A DNA stretch of 34,098 nucleotides, taken from positions 1 through 34,098 of the forward strand of contig CALISW010000180.1 in assembly GCA_938041655.1 (NCBI GenBank), read 5' to 3'. Origin of the DNA: an uncultured Thiotrichales bacterium (GTDB taxonomy: Bacteria > Pseudomonadota > Gammaproteobacteria > CAZUMV01). The notes beneath the pieces were generated by a model that was not told the DNA's origin, did not search any database, and saw nothing but the letters and a program-made list of their open reading frames with translations. Positions 7,296-15,735 of this stretch are shown here, piece after piece (position 1 is the stretch's first letter; each line of letters opens with the position of its first letter). Both the position numbers and the translations under genes were made by a program.

Positions 7296-9695
7296 CTAGT
7301 CGCAGTATTTAGCACCAAACTCGATGCCGTAGGTACGTGGAGCACCGTAGTTAGAGAATTCCCACAAGACACCAACCGCTTGAGAGGCTGTCTTGTAGCG
7401 ATCATCTGTCAGGTTTTTACCAAACAGCGAAACGTGGTAACAATCATTCTCGGATGTCCAGGTAAGGTTGGCGTTCAAAAGAGTACGCTCTTCCAGAATA
7501 GTATCGAAATCTGGTCCGAGATCGTCATTGTAGTAGTAGGTGTTTTCGTCTTCGTAGTTGAATGAGGCGTTCCAGCGCAGGTTCGCACCACTGTGCAACG
7601 CCTGATTGTAAGTGAAGTCGATACCAGCAGTAATCTCCGGAGCACGTACTACAGGGCGGCCACTCAAGTCTGTTTCTGCGATACCATCAAAATCTCTGTC
7701 GAGTAGAAACTCATCGTATTCAGCGTCGAGGTAACCGATGTTGGCACTGATAGTGGCATTGTCGCCAACGATGAAGGTCGCTTCAGTCTCAAGTCCACGC
7801 GTTGTTACTTCAGCTGCGTTAAAGGTAATAGTTTCCTGGAACGCTGTGCCTGGTAATGATACGACGGTACTACGTTGGAAATCTTCGTATTCCATTTGGA
7901 AGGCTGTCATATTTAAACGGAAACGGTCTGAGATATCTGCTTTGAAACCAACTTCGAAGTTGATCACGGTTTCAGGATCATAGGCTTGAATTGGGAAGGC
8001 ACCAGCAGAACCCGCCTGGTCATTATAGCCACCACTCTTAAAGCCGGTAGCGACAGTACCATAAAGGAAGAAGTCATCAGTCATTTCGTATGAACCAGTA
8101 ACGCGCCAGGTTGGCTCGGTCCAGCTATCTGAGTCGGTATTTACGAAGCCAGCACCTTGGCTGAAATCTGCGCCATTTAGCGGGTTTTCAATCGCTGCTG
8201 CAATCCATGCTGGATCAGGGTTGATGAACGAGATTGGTAAACCAATTCGACTAATGAAATCTTTTTCTTCATCAGAATAACGAATACCGGCACCAATCTG
8301 GAATTTATCGCTCACATCAAATGTGAAGTCAGCGTAAAGCGCAGTCGAGGTTGAGTCTTGAGCATTACACAGTAATAACGGGGTGCTGTTATCAAGCACG
8401 CCAGGGTTGGCTGAACCAAAAAACTCGGTCAAACCCAGTTGTTGTAATACACAGAATTCAGCGTCATTTTGCTGGTAATACGCACCGGCAACATAGCTTA
8501 ATGCGCTGTCAGCATTGCTGGCGATGCGAATCTCTGCCTGGCTGGTTTCACGGTTATCGTCACGGGTCGCCGCGAAGAATGATTCATAGCTGGTTCCCAG
8601 GTATTCGTTTGGCAGTCTTGATTCTTGCTCGCGGTAACCGACATTGGCGCTTAGCGTGTGCGCGCCTAGTTCATAGTCTACATTCAGGTAGATGCCATCG
8701 GCATCAACGCGTTGTTGTCCATCTAAACCTACGATCGAGCTATTGTGTATGCCGGCTTGATTTAGCGGGTCACCTGAAGTAACACCAGAGAAGCCGAACA
8801 GTGACGCCAGCATGCCTGAGCCTGCTGGTGTTGTGTTAATGACTGGTACTGGATCACTACTATCGCGAATCATTTCAAATTGGAGTAGGGCATTCAGTTG
8901 GTCATTTGGTTCCCATAAGAACTTCAATCGACCAGAGAACACATCTTTGCCACCTAGATCACGTCCATCACCAGTTGGTGTGGTACCAACTGCAGCCAGA
9001 GCATCTTGCAAAGAAGCGCCAAAAGCATTGGTGATTGGGCCGTCTACTTTACCATTACGGTAGTAGCCGTCTGACTTCTGCCAGATACCGGCGAAGCGCA
9101 TCGCAAAGTTTTCGCCGAGCGGGTAGTTGGCTGCCGCTTTAAAATCAGTCATGCCGTAGTTACCAACACGCAAGCTGGCTTCCAGGTCTGTTTCACACAT
9201 TTCCGGTCTTTTGGTACGTACAACTACCGCGCCGGTTGTGGCGTTCTTACCAAACAGCGTGCCTTGAGGTCCACGTAGAACTTCCACAGACTCAATATCA
9301 AACGGCTCGAGTAGTTGTGTTTGTACGTGTGGGACAACAAAGTCGTCCATTAGAACCGAAACTTTCGGATCGAAGTATACGATGATGTCAGTCTCACCAG
9401 CGCCACGAATAGCAAAGGATGCTGCGTTAAAACCGGTTACGGTGGCTGCAGAGAAGTTAGGGACTAGTGAAGCAACCTCACCAATATCGCTTGAGAATAA
9501 TTTTTCAAAGGCTTCCTGACTTACACTGGTCACTGAGACCGGCGTAGTTTGCATGTCGGTCTCACCACGACGTGTGGCGGTAACAACAATTTCTTCTAAA
9601 ACGGCTTCTGCCAGTGCAGACAATGGCAGAGCCATAAGTACTGCCAGGAAGATAGATAGAGCAAGGCTCTTCTGTGTGGTGTTCTTTTGTAACAT
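7296..9695 (-). CDS. TonB-dependent outer membrane receptor
   Basis: A 799-residue TonB-dependent receptor for energised uptake across the outer membrane. It has a signal peptide (hydrophobic SLALSIFLAVLMALPLSALAEA), then a TonB box in EEIVVTATRR. A plug domain follows with the SVEVLRGPQGTLFGKNATTG motif, then a long beta-barrel ending in the aromatic-rich GIEFGAKYCD. The final residues are not the usual terminal Phe. The start has a GGGGAAAG ribosome binding site. It is divergent from Rieske oxygenase 1 across the strongest operator palindrome, so receptor and first oxygenase are probably co-controlled. The absence of siderophore genes nearby and the surrounding catabolic genes suggest import of the pathway substrate and not of iron (inference). 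Confidence 0.95.
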   Translation of the reverse strand: MLQKNTTQKSLALSIFLAVLMALPLSALAEAVLEEIVVTATRRGETDMQTTPVSVTSVSQEAFEKLFSSDIGEVASLVPNFSAATVTGFNAASFAIRGAGETDIIVYFDPKVSVLMDDFVVPHVQTQLLEPFDIESVEVLRGPQGTLFGKNATTGAVVVRTKRPEMCETDLEASLRVGNYGMTDFKAAANYPLGENFAMRFAGIWQKSDGYYRNGKVDGPITNAFGASLQDALAAVGTTPTGDGRDLGGKDVFSGRLKFLWEPNDQLNALLQFEMIRDSSDPVPVINTTPAGSGMLASLFGFSGVTSGDPLNQAGIHNSSIVGLDGQQRVDADGIYLNVDYELGAHTLSANVGYREQESRLPNEYLGTSYESFFAATRDDNRETSQAEIRIASNADSALSYVAGAYYQQNDAEFCVLQQLGLTEFFGSANPGVLDNSTPLLLCNAQDSTSTALYADFTFDVSDKFQIGAGIRYSDEEKDFISRIGLPISFINPDPAWIAAAIENPLNGADFSQGAGFVNTDSDSWTEPTWRVTGSYEMTDDFFLYGTVATGFKSGGYNDQAGSAGAFPIQAYDPETVINFEVGFKADISDRFRLNMTAFQMEYEDFQRSTVVSLPGTAFQETITFNAAEVTTRGLETEATFIVGDNATISANIGYLDAEYDEFLLDRDFDGIAETDLSGRPVVRAPEITAGIDFTYNQALHSGANLRWNASFNYEDENTYYYNDDLGPDFDTILEERTLLNANLTWTSENDCYHVSLFGKNLTDDRYKTASQAVGVLWEFSNYGAPRTYGIEFGAKYCD

Positions 9696-9780
9696 TGACT
9701 TTCCCCTGATTTATAGATGTATTTACGCGTGGATATTTTCCACTATTTACGGGTATTCTACCAAGCAAATAGTAGCGCAA

Positions 9781-9820
9781 GGCAATTAAAAAAACAATCA
9801 GGATTGTTTTTTTAATTGCC
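9781..9820. promoter_or_regulatory. Palindromic operator 2 (TonB receptor / Rieske 1 divergent promoters)
   Basis: A 40-base palindrome with 19-base perfect arms and only the two central bases unpaired. The core is ACAATCAGGATTGT within seven-base A and T tracts. It aligns in register with operators 1 and 3-6. On the minus strand TTGTTT (9792-9797) lies 17 bases from TACTAT (9769-9774), a candidate receptor promoter overlapped by the site. On the plus strand it ends ten bases before the Rieske 1 -35 box. A terminator role is unlikely because it sits between divergent starts. Confidence 0.72.
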
Positions 9821-9830
9821 TTGCCATAAA

Positions 9831-9859
9831 CTGACAAATATTGGCTTTCTACCTATACT
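9831..9859 (+). promoter_or_regulatory. Sigma-70-type promoter of Rieske oxygenase 1
   Basis: CTGACA, a 17-base spacer, then TATACT: five of six and five of six consensus bases. It is placed 50 bases before the ATG, which has a GAGGTG ribosome binding site. The -35 box lies within the first copy of an imperfect direct repeat (ACTGACAAATA...), whose second copy begins at 9861. Confidence 0.65.
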
Positions 9860-9908
9860 GACTGACAAATAGCCATTTCCTACCCAATATCATCTTTGAG
9901 GTGAAACC

Positions 9909-11270
9909 ATGAGTGATGATGCGACAACCAATCAATATGTTATTAACCCTGATGCCCCCGCTGAATCTTTAGAAGCCAAGCAGCCTTGGGTCGATAATGG
10001 TGTGGATATCGTATCGCCAGATCGATATTACTCTAGTGAGTTCAAGTCTGAAGAGTGGAACAAGCTATGGCCGAAGGTCTGGTTAATTGCAGGTGTTGAA
10101 TCTGATCTGCCAGAATTAAATGACTATTTTGTTTTTGATGTTGGGCATGAATCCATCATTGTCAGCCACACTAAAGAAGGTATACAGGCTCACTATAACG
10201 TGTGTAGTCATCGTGGCAACCGTCTGGTGCGTGAGGAAAGGGGCAACAACAAACAGTTTACCTGTCCGTTTCATAGCTGGCGTTTTAGTAATCAAGGCGA
10301 ACTGAAGTTTATAACTGATCGTCATACTTTCAGAGAAGAGCTGGTCTGTGATAACCCTGGTCTGACGCCGGTGAATTGCGTGGTGCATGCCGGCATTATC
10401 TTTATCAACATGTCCGATAATCCACCAGATATAAAAGAGTACCTTGGTTTGCCAGAAGGTTACCTTGAGGCCTATCAGGTACATAAAATGAAGGTCGTGC
10501 GTCATCAGCGTGTTGAATGGGATGCCAATTGGAAAACAGGCATCGATGCGTTTTATGAAACCTACCATTTGCATGCGGTGCACCCGGAAACCGCTGGCGT
10601 AATGGGTGACCTGAATGTTCAGTATGATACTTTCGAAAATGGTGCCAGTCGCATGATAGTACCTATTGGCGTGCCTACCGTTCGTGCCCGCGATCAGGAT
10701 GCTATGAATGAGGGTCTGGACTGGATGCTGTCTACTGTGGGTATTGATCCGGCTACTTTCGAGGGAGGGGCGCAGGAAGTTCGTGCCGCAATACAAAAAG
10801 CCAAGCGCAAGAATGCTGCCGAGCAGGGTGTTGATTATTCCCAGCTGACCGATGGTCAACTAACCGATAGCTGGGCAACCGGTGTTTTTCCGAATGTGCA
10901 AATGGGTATGCACGCTGAGGCTGTGTTCTTGATGCGGTTCCTGCCACATGCGACTGACCCCGAGAAATTTTATTACGATACGATGACCTTGATGCACCCA
11001 ATCACTGACCCGAGTCATCAAGCGCCGGCCTGGATGGGTTTGCCGGAAGATACAGATCTCAGCGGTAAAACCAGAGAAAACATGGTGGAAATCCAGAGTG
11101 ACGATAATGAGGCATTAGGTATTGTACTGGCACAAGACTCCGAGCTTATTCCTGTGGTACAACAGGGGATACGGTCGCGTGGTTTCAAAGGACCAATTTG
11201 GGGAGAGCAAGAGCAGCGATTGAGGCATTTTCATGCGGAGCTTGATCGCTATCTCAACGACGAGAAGTAA
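9909..11270 (+). CDS. Rieske non-heme iron oxygenase, alpha subunit (1)
   Basis: Catalytic subunit of a ring-hydroxylating or related oxygenase that uses O2 and externally supplied electrons. The N-terminal Rieske [2Fe-2S] domain has CSHRGN (Cys99, His101) and CPFHSW (Cys119, His122). The mononuclear iron site is in the C-terminal domain at DAFYETYHLHAVH, with bridging Asp213 and ligands His220 and His225. At 453 residues it has the usual length. It is most similar within the window to Rieske 3: both share the LTDxQLTD and ATDPxK(F/M)Y(Y/F)D segments and the same spacing of ligands. No beta subunit, ferredoxin or reductase is present nearby. It has its own promoter and is divergent from the TonB receptor gene; it ends 3 bases from the convergent MaoC gene. 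Confidence 0.93.
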   Translation: MSDDATTNQYVINPDAPAESLEAKQPWVDNGVDIVSPDRYYSSEFKSEEWNKLWPKVWLIAGVESDLPELNDYFVFDVGHESIIVSHTKEGIQAHYNVCSHRGNRLVREERGNNKQFTCPFHSWRFSNQGELKFITDRHTFREELVCDNPGLTPVNCVVHAGIIFINMSDNPPDIKEYLGLPEGYLEAYQVHKMKVVRHQRVEWDANWKTGIDAFYETYHLHAVHPETAGVMGDLNVQYDTFENGASRMIVPIGVPTVRARDQDAMNEGLDWMLSTVGIDPATFEGGAQEVRAAIQKAKRKNAAEQGVDYSQLTDGQLTDSWATGVFPNVQMGMHAEAVFLMRFLPHATDPEKFYYDTMTLMHPITDPSHQAPAWMGLPEDTDLSGKTRENMVEIQSDDNEALGIVLAQDSELIPVVQQGIRSRGFKGPIWGEQEQRLRHFHAELDRYLNDEK

Positions 11271-11273
11271 CTT

Positions 11274-11726
11274 TTAGTCTACCTTACGTTTTTCTACCAG
11301 GTTGTGGCTGCGAAAAGTTAACACCACTTGATCATCCTGATTGAGTACCTGGTAGTGAAACAGGGCATGACCCCGCCAGGGTTTGCTTGAATCTCTTAGC
11401 TCGAGTATTTCAGAAGTCGCGTAAATTTCGTCATCCGGTCTTAGCGGTAGTGGCCAGCGCACTTCGTCCCAGCCAAAGCCGCAGACAAAAAAAATATCAC
11501 CATTGATTTGGTGATCAAGTAAGCGCCACAAGGTTGCTGTATAGGTTCCCGGTGCAATCACATCTTCAAAAATCGAGTCTTTGGCTCCTACCTCGTCAGC
11601 ATGAAAATATTGGGGGTCATATTTGTTGGCATATTCCAGTAATTCTTTTCTGGTGACGCGCATGCTTTTAGATGAACCCTTCATGCCAACCTTAAGATCT
11701 TCATAGTAGCGTTTTTGCATATTCAA
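11274..11726 (-). CDS. MaoC-like hot-dog hydratase/dehydratase
   Basis: The 150-residue single hot-dog domain carries the hydratase 2 signature: NKYDPQYFHADE supplies the catalytic Asp and His, followed by the IAPGTYTATLWRLL helix. MaoC-type enzymes add or remove water at 2-enoyl-CoA double bonds, giving (R)-3-hydroxyacyl-CoA; some act on mesaconyl- or other branched CoA esters. The N-terminus has Met codons at positions 1 and 3, and I keep the first. It is divergent from the acyl-CoA ligase gene over operator 3, with a candidate -10 (TACAAT) at 11754-11759, so ligase and hydratase are likely co-regulated. The pairing fits a beta-oxidation-like treatment of a CoA-activated intermediate. Confidence 0.87.
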   Translation of the reverse strand: MNMQKRYYEDLKVGMKGSSKSMRVTRKELLEYANKYDPQYFHADEVGAKDSIFEDVIAPGTYTATLWRLLDHQINGDIFFVCGFGWDEVRWPLPLRPDDEIYATSEILELRDSSKPWRGHALFHYQVLNQDDQVVLTFRSHNLVEKRKVD

Positions 11727-11772
11727 TGATTTATTTTGCAGTTAATAATCAGGATTGTAGCGTATACAGAAT

Positions 11773-11794
11773 AAAAACAGCCATGGATGTTTTT
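11773..11794. promoter_or_regulatory. Palindromic operator 3 (MaoC / CoA ligase divergent promoters)
   Basis: AAAAACAGCCATGGATGTTTTT-type palindrome: 22 bases with one mismatched pair, centred on CCATGG at 11783/11784. The ACA-N8-TGT core is identical in geometry to the other five sites. A TACAAT -10 for MaoC starts 24 bases from the centre on the minus side. On the plus side a TATGCT lies at 11807. Confidence 0.74.
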
Positions 11795-11845
11795 TAGCAT
11801 TTTGTGTATGCTTTTTATATACAAATTCCTCTTGTGAGCACTGAT

Positions 11846-13492
11846 ATGTCGCGTGAAAAATATTCATTCTCTACCGATACATTAGGCGGCATGCTGCTGG
11901 AAATGAGTGCTCGTTTGCCAGATGCCGACGCACTGGTTTTCCCGGATCAAAAGCGAAGTTTCAGTCAGATCACCGAAGATGCAGTTAACAAGGCCCGCAG
12001 TTTGCAAGCACTGGGTGTGAAGCCCGGGGATCATGTTGGTATTTTATTGCCAACCTGCATGGACTTTCCCGAGGTTTTTTTTGCTGTGTCTCTTTGCGGT
12101 GCAATCGCTGTTCCGGTCAACACACGAAATCAGTATAGAGAAATTGCCTATCTGGTCGGGAACGCTGAACTGGTGTGCCTGTTCACCACCGATATCGTCG
12201 AAGATCACGTGCACTTTGCCGAACGAGTAACCAAGGCATTGCCCGGTTTGGAAAAACAGAAAGACACCAAGGCTCTATCTTTAAGTGACTATCCTGCACT
12301 CAAGTCACTGGTCTATCTGGGTAGCAGCGAAGCTCCCGGGTTTCTATCAGAAGCCGAGTTTGATGCTCTGGCCGAAACTTCAGATGAAGAGCGAGTCTAT
12401 CAATCTGCTGCCGAGGTAGATCCCGATTCACCTGGCTTGATGCTATACACCTCGGGAACTACTTCAAACCCCAAGGGGTGCCCGATCAACCATCGTTCAA
12501 TGCTGGATAATAGCCGTGCGCTGGCCGAACGATATGAGCTTAGCGGGTCTGATAAATTCTGGTCGCCTCTGCCGCTCTGTCATATTGCAGGAATACTACC
12601 GATGCTGGCAATATTTGCTGAAGGTGGTAGCTATCAAACTATGTCCTACTTTGATACCACCATTGCGCTCAAGATGCTGGCGGATAATAAGATAACGGCT
12701 GCTTACCCTTGCTTCGTGACCATAATTTCTGATCTGGTTAATCATCCGGAATTCCCGAATACAGATTTGAGTGCTATTCGGGTGATGAATAGCAACTTTG
12801 CAGTTCAGCCAAAAGAACTGGCAGAAAAAGTGGCGGCGGTTATGCCTAATGCTATTCAGGTGGGCACCTTTGGCATGACAGAAACCGCTGGTACCGTATG
12901 CACGAGCCGTCTGAGTGATCCACTCGAGACTCGTTTGACCAGGCTTGGTGTTCCGTTGAAAGGCTGGGAAGTCAAAATTATTGACGCTGAGTCGGGTAAA
13001 GAGGCGGCAACCGGTGAGCGTGGTGAAATTGCAGTGCGTGGCACTTCTGTATGTAACTGTTATTACAAAGATGAAGAGAAAACTGCCGAGTCATTCAAGG
13101 GCGGCTGGTTCTTTACTGGTGATGTAGGTTCGCTGGATGAGCAGGGGCAGATTATGTTCCATGGCCGTTTGAAAGATATGTTGAAGGTCGGTGGGGAAAA
13201 TGTTGCTGCTGCCGAGATCGAGGCGCATTTACAAACGCATCCGGCTGTGAAATTAGCACAAGTAGTTGGTGTGCCGGATGCGCGCATGGGCGAAGTCGCC
13301 GCAGCTTGTCTTGAATTACATGATGATCAGTCGGTATCATCGGATGAGATTATCGAGCATTGCAAAGGCGAGATTGCCAGTTTCAAAATTCCACGTTTTG
13401 TCAGTGTGGTTGCTGAGTGGCCTATGTCCACCAGTAAGATTCAAAAATTCAAGTTACGCGATCATGTCATTAGCGAACACAATTTAAGTTAA
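11846..13492 (+). CDS. Acyl-CoA ligase (AMP-binding, ANL superfamily)
   Basis: ATP-dependent activation of a carboxylic acid to its CoA thioester. Motifs in order are the phosphate-binding loop LMLYTSGTTSNPKG, the GTFGMTETAGT adenine-binding motif, GWFFTGDVG, the hinge GRLKDMLKVGGENV, and the catalytic Lys region STSKIQKFKLR at the C-terminus. The ORF track starts at GTG 11804, inside sequence just after the operator; GTG 11834 and ATG 11846 are alternatives. I chose the ATG (MSREKYSFSTDT) because homology-like sequence begins there and it leaves room for a promoter, but none of the three has a good ribosome binding site. Genes for an ABM-like protein and a PQQ dehydrogenase follow closely, so the three form an operon. 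Whether the substrate is aliphatic or aromatic is not clear. Confidence 0.9.
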   Translation: MSREKYSFSTDTLGGMLLEMSARLPDADALVFPDQKRSFSQITEDAVNKARSLQALGVKPGDHVGILLPTCMDFPEVFFAVSLCGAIAVPVNTRNQYREIAYLVGNAELVCLFTTDIVEDHVHFAERVTKALPGLEKQKDTKALSLSDYPALKSLVYLGSSEAPGFLSEAEFDALAETSDEERVYQSAAEVDPDSPGLMLYTSGTTSNPKGCPINHRSMLDNSRALAERYELSGSDKFWSPLPLCHIAGILPMLAIFAEGGSYQTMSYFDTTIALKMLADNKITAAYPCFVTIISDLVNHPEFPNTDLSAIRVMNSNFAVQPKELAEKVAAVMPNAIQVGTFGMTETAGTVCTSRLSDPLETRLTRLGVPLKGWEVKIIDAESGKEAATGERGEIAVRGTSVCNCYYKDEEKTAESFKGGWFFTGDVGSLDEQGQIMFHGRLKDMLKVGGENVAAAEIEAHLQTHPAVKLAQVVGVPDARMGEVAAACLELHDDQSVSSDEIIEHCKGEIASFKIPRFVSVVAEWPMSTSKIQKFKLRDHVISEHNLS

Positions 13493-13509
13493 TTAACGCA
13501 GGAGTATTT

Positions 13510-13800
13510 ATGAAAACTTTCGTTGCAACCTTATATGTAAAACCGGAAAAAGCGGCCGATTTTGAACGCTTGCAAACCGAGTTGTCAGAACTCACTCATA
13601 AACATGAGCCAGGTACGTTGGTTTACGATGTAATTCGTCATGCAGAAAAAGCGAATACCTACATTGTTTATTCACGATTCAAAGATGAGGCTGCCTTTGA
13701 AGCTCATCAAGCCAGCTCTTTTCATGATGATCTGGTGCCACCTATCATGGAATGTTTGTCCGATGAAATGGATCTCCAGTTCTATGAGGCGATAGCCTAG
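13510..13800 (+). CDS. Antibiotic biosynthesis monooxygenase (ABM)-like small protein 2
   Basis: A 96-residue ABM/YgiN-fold protein, paralogous to the one at 6130. Shared features are the first strand TFVATLYVKPEKAADF, HEPGTLVYDVIRH, and FEAHQASSFHDDLVPPIMECL. The family acts as cofactor-free oxygenases on quinols or anthrones, or as small ligand-binding proteins. A good ribosome binding site (CAGGAG) precedes the ATG. It lies 17 bases after the CoA ligase stop, and the next gene starts one base after its own stop, so it is firmly inside the ligase-ABM-PQQ operon. Two family members in the same regulon suggest successive quinol-type intermediates or two expression contexts for one activity (inference). 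Confidence 0.82.
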   Translation: MKTFVATLYVKPEKAADFERLQTELSELTHKHEPGTLVYDVIRHAEKANTYIVYSRFKDEAAFEAHQASSFHDDLVPPIMECLSDEMDLQFYEAIA

Positions 13801-13801
13801 A

Positions 13802-15718
13802 ATGAAAAAGCTCACCGTTTATTGGGTAGTGTTTTTTTTGCTGCTTATGTCTGCCTGTCAAAAGCAGGAGCAGCAGGAAAAGGTGGTTGCTGCAGGCGAT
13901 GAGAATGTAGAGAGTAATACCATCTCCGGGAGTGAATCTGTAGCAGTAGCAACAATAGACGGTGAGGCTATTTATGCAAGCAATTGTGCGGTTTGCCATG
14001 ATGGTGGTATTGCAAAGGCGCCACACAAAACATTTCTTGGTCTGATGACGTCAAATACGATTTACAAATCGATGGACGAGGGTTTGATGCAACAGCAGTC
14101 CGCTATGCTCAGCGATGAGCAAAAGACAGCAGTCGCCGAGTATCTGGGTGGCCCTTTGGGGATGGCAAATGCCAAGCCTGATATGTGTGCAAAATCTGTG
14201 TTTGATCGTGAGCAGTTGCCATTGAGTAAAGACATGGGCTTTGACCTGAAAAAGACCCGTTTTCAACCAGCCAATGTATCAGGTCTGAGTAAGGATGATG
14301 TGCCCAAGTTGAAACTCAAGTGGGCATTTGGTTTTCCATCTGCGATCAGAGCGCGCTCGTTACCATTATTAGCTGGCGGGTTTTTGTATGTTGGTAGCCA
14401 TGACGGCACCGTCTATGCGCTGGACCCCGACACTGCCTGCGTCCACTGGACCTTCGCAGCAGCTGCCGAAGTGCGTACAGCCTTAACCACCAATGACTGG
14501 AGTGTCGGGGAGGCTGATCAAACACCAATGCTCTATTTTGGTGACATCATTGCCAATGTGTATGCGGTTAATGCAGCGACGGGTGAGCTAGTCTGGAAAA
14601 CCAAAGTAGATGATCACGATAATGCGACGGTCACAGGTTCACCTGTATTTCATAATGATCGTCTTTATGTGCCGGTGTCTTCTTTGGAAGTGGCTAGTGC
14701 CGCTGATAACAAGTATGAGTGTTGTACCTTCCGTGGTTCAATGTTGAGTCTTGACGCCAATAATGGTGACCAGCTATGGAAGACTTACACTATTGAAGAA
14801 GAGTCAAAGCCTACCTATAAAAGTACTGTTGGGACGCAATTCCATGGCCCTTCAGGCGCGCCAATCTGGAATAGTCCCACCATCGATGTTAAACGTAATG
14901 TTCTTTATGCCGGTACCGGCGAAAATTACTCATCACCCGCAGATGGTGCCAGCGATGCGATTTATGCTTTTAACCTCGATACCGGCAAGGTTGTATGGCG
15001 TCAGCAGGTAACGGCAAATGATGCCTGGAACATGAATTGTGAGATGGAAGTGAAAGAAGGTTGTCCGGAAGAAGATGGACCTGATTATGATTTTGCCGCA
15101 TCGCCGATGTTGATTGATTTGCCCGATGACAAGCAGATAGTGGTTGCCGGACAAAAATCTGGTTGGCTGTATGGTATGGACCCTGATCAAGAGGGGGCTA
15201 TTCTCTGGAAAAATCGAGTTGGTCGTGGTGGTGTGCAAGGTGGTATTCACTTTGGTATTGCGGCAGAAGGAACGCGTGTTTATGTTCCGGTAACTGATTT
15301 TGATGGGCCGCCACCATTTGGTGACGATTATGGCGACGCAAAAGTGCGGCCTGGTATTTACGCCGTAGATGCAAGTAATGGTGAGTTCCTCTGGAAAGCG
15401 CCGCATCCGACTGATGTTTGTAACGGGCGAGATTTTTGTGATCCGGGTGTGTCAGCTGCAGTAACAGCTATTCCCGGTGTTGTGTTTTCGGGTGGCATGG
15501 ACGGCGTGATGCGCGCCCACGACGGTGCCAGCGGTGAAGTGATATGGAAAGTGAATACCGCGGTTGATTACGAAACAGTCAACGGGGTAAAAGCACAAGG
15601 TGGTTCATTCGGTGGTCCGGGTCCAACAATAATTGATGGCACCATGTATGTGAACAGCGGCTACGGCATGTACTTCCATATGCCGGGAAATGTGTTACTT
15701 GCTTTTTCTGTTGATTGA
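13802..15718 (+). CDS. Cytochrome c-PQQ lipoprotein dehydrogenase (polyvinyl-alcohol dehydrogenase-like)
   Basis: Predicted periplasm-facing lipoprotein alcohol dehydrogenase of 638 residues. The N-terminus MKKLTVYWVVFFLLLMSAC is a signal peptide with a lipobox and lipidated Cys19. A small cytochrome c domain follows with CAVCH (Cys62, Cys65, His66). The rest is a PQQ-type beta-propeller with repeated blocks such as GSHDGTVYALDPDT, VYAVNAATGELVWK and IYAFNLDTGKVVWR. Heme first, then propeller, is the order found in polyvinyl-alcohol dehydrogenases; most quinohemoprotein alcohol dehydrogenases place heme at the C-terminus. It would oxidise a secondary or primary alcohol and pass electrons from PQQ to heme. 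No PQQ biosynthesis genes are visible. A GAGG ribosome binding site overlaps the end of the ABM gene. Confidence 0.88.
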   Translation: MKKLTVYWVVFFLLLMSACQKQEQQEKVVAAGDENVESNTISGSESVAVATIDGEAIYASNCAVCHDGGIAKAPHKTFLGLMTSNTIYKSMDEGLMQQQSAMLSDEQKTAVAEYLGGPLGMANAKPDMCAKSVFDREQLPLSKDMGFDLKKTRFQPANVSGLSKDDVPKLKLKWAFGFPSAIRARSLPLLAGGFLYVGSHDGTVYALDPDTACVHWTFAAAAEVRTALTTNDWSVGEADQTPMLYFGDIIANVYAVNAATGELVWKTKVDDHDNATVTGSPVFHNDRLYVPVSSLEVASAADNKYECCTFRGSMLSLDANNGDQLWKTYTIEEESKPTYKSTVGTQFHGPSGAPIWNSPTIDVKRNVLYAGTGENYSSPADGASDAIYAFNLDTGKVVWRQQVTANDAWNMNCEMEVKEGCPEEDGPDYDFAASPMLIDLPDDKQIVVAGQKSGWLYGMDPDQEGAILWKNRVGRGGVQGGIHFGIAAEGTRVYVPVTDFDGPPPFGDDYGDAKVRPGIYAVDASNGEFLWKAPHPTDVCNGRDFCDPGVSAAVTAIPGVVFSGGMDGVMRAHDGASGEVIWKVNTAVDYETVNGVKAQGGSFGGPGPTIIDGTMYVNSGYGMYFHMPGNVLLAFSVD

Positions 15719-15735
15719 GCCTGAAACTGCTTCAG

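Noticed and set aside
9781-9820. Reading the 40-base palindrome as a terminator
   Set aside because: It lies between divergent gene starts, not after a stop codon, and matches five other promoter-located sites.
10116-10859. 247-residue minus-strand ORF inside Rieske oxygenase 1
   Set aside because: It is the antisense shadow of a strongly supported gene with complete Rieske and iron motifs; the translation has no recognisable domain and no ribosome binding site context.
14933-15406. 157-residue minus-strand ORF in the PQQ dehydrogenase
   Set aside because: Antisense shadow within propeller repeats; composition is not protein-like (many Thr/Ile/Asn/His runs).
15719-15735. CTGAA...TTCAG hairpin between the PQQ and TetR genes
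   Set aside because: Only a five-base stem with a poor U-run; support is too weak for a terminator call.
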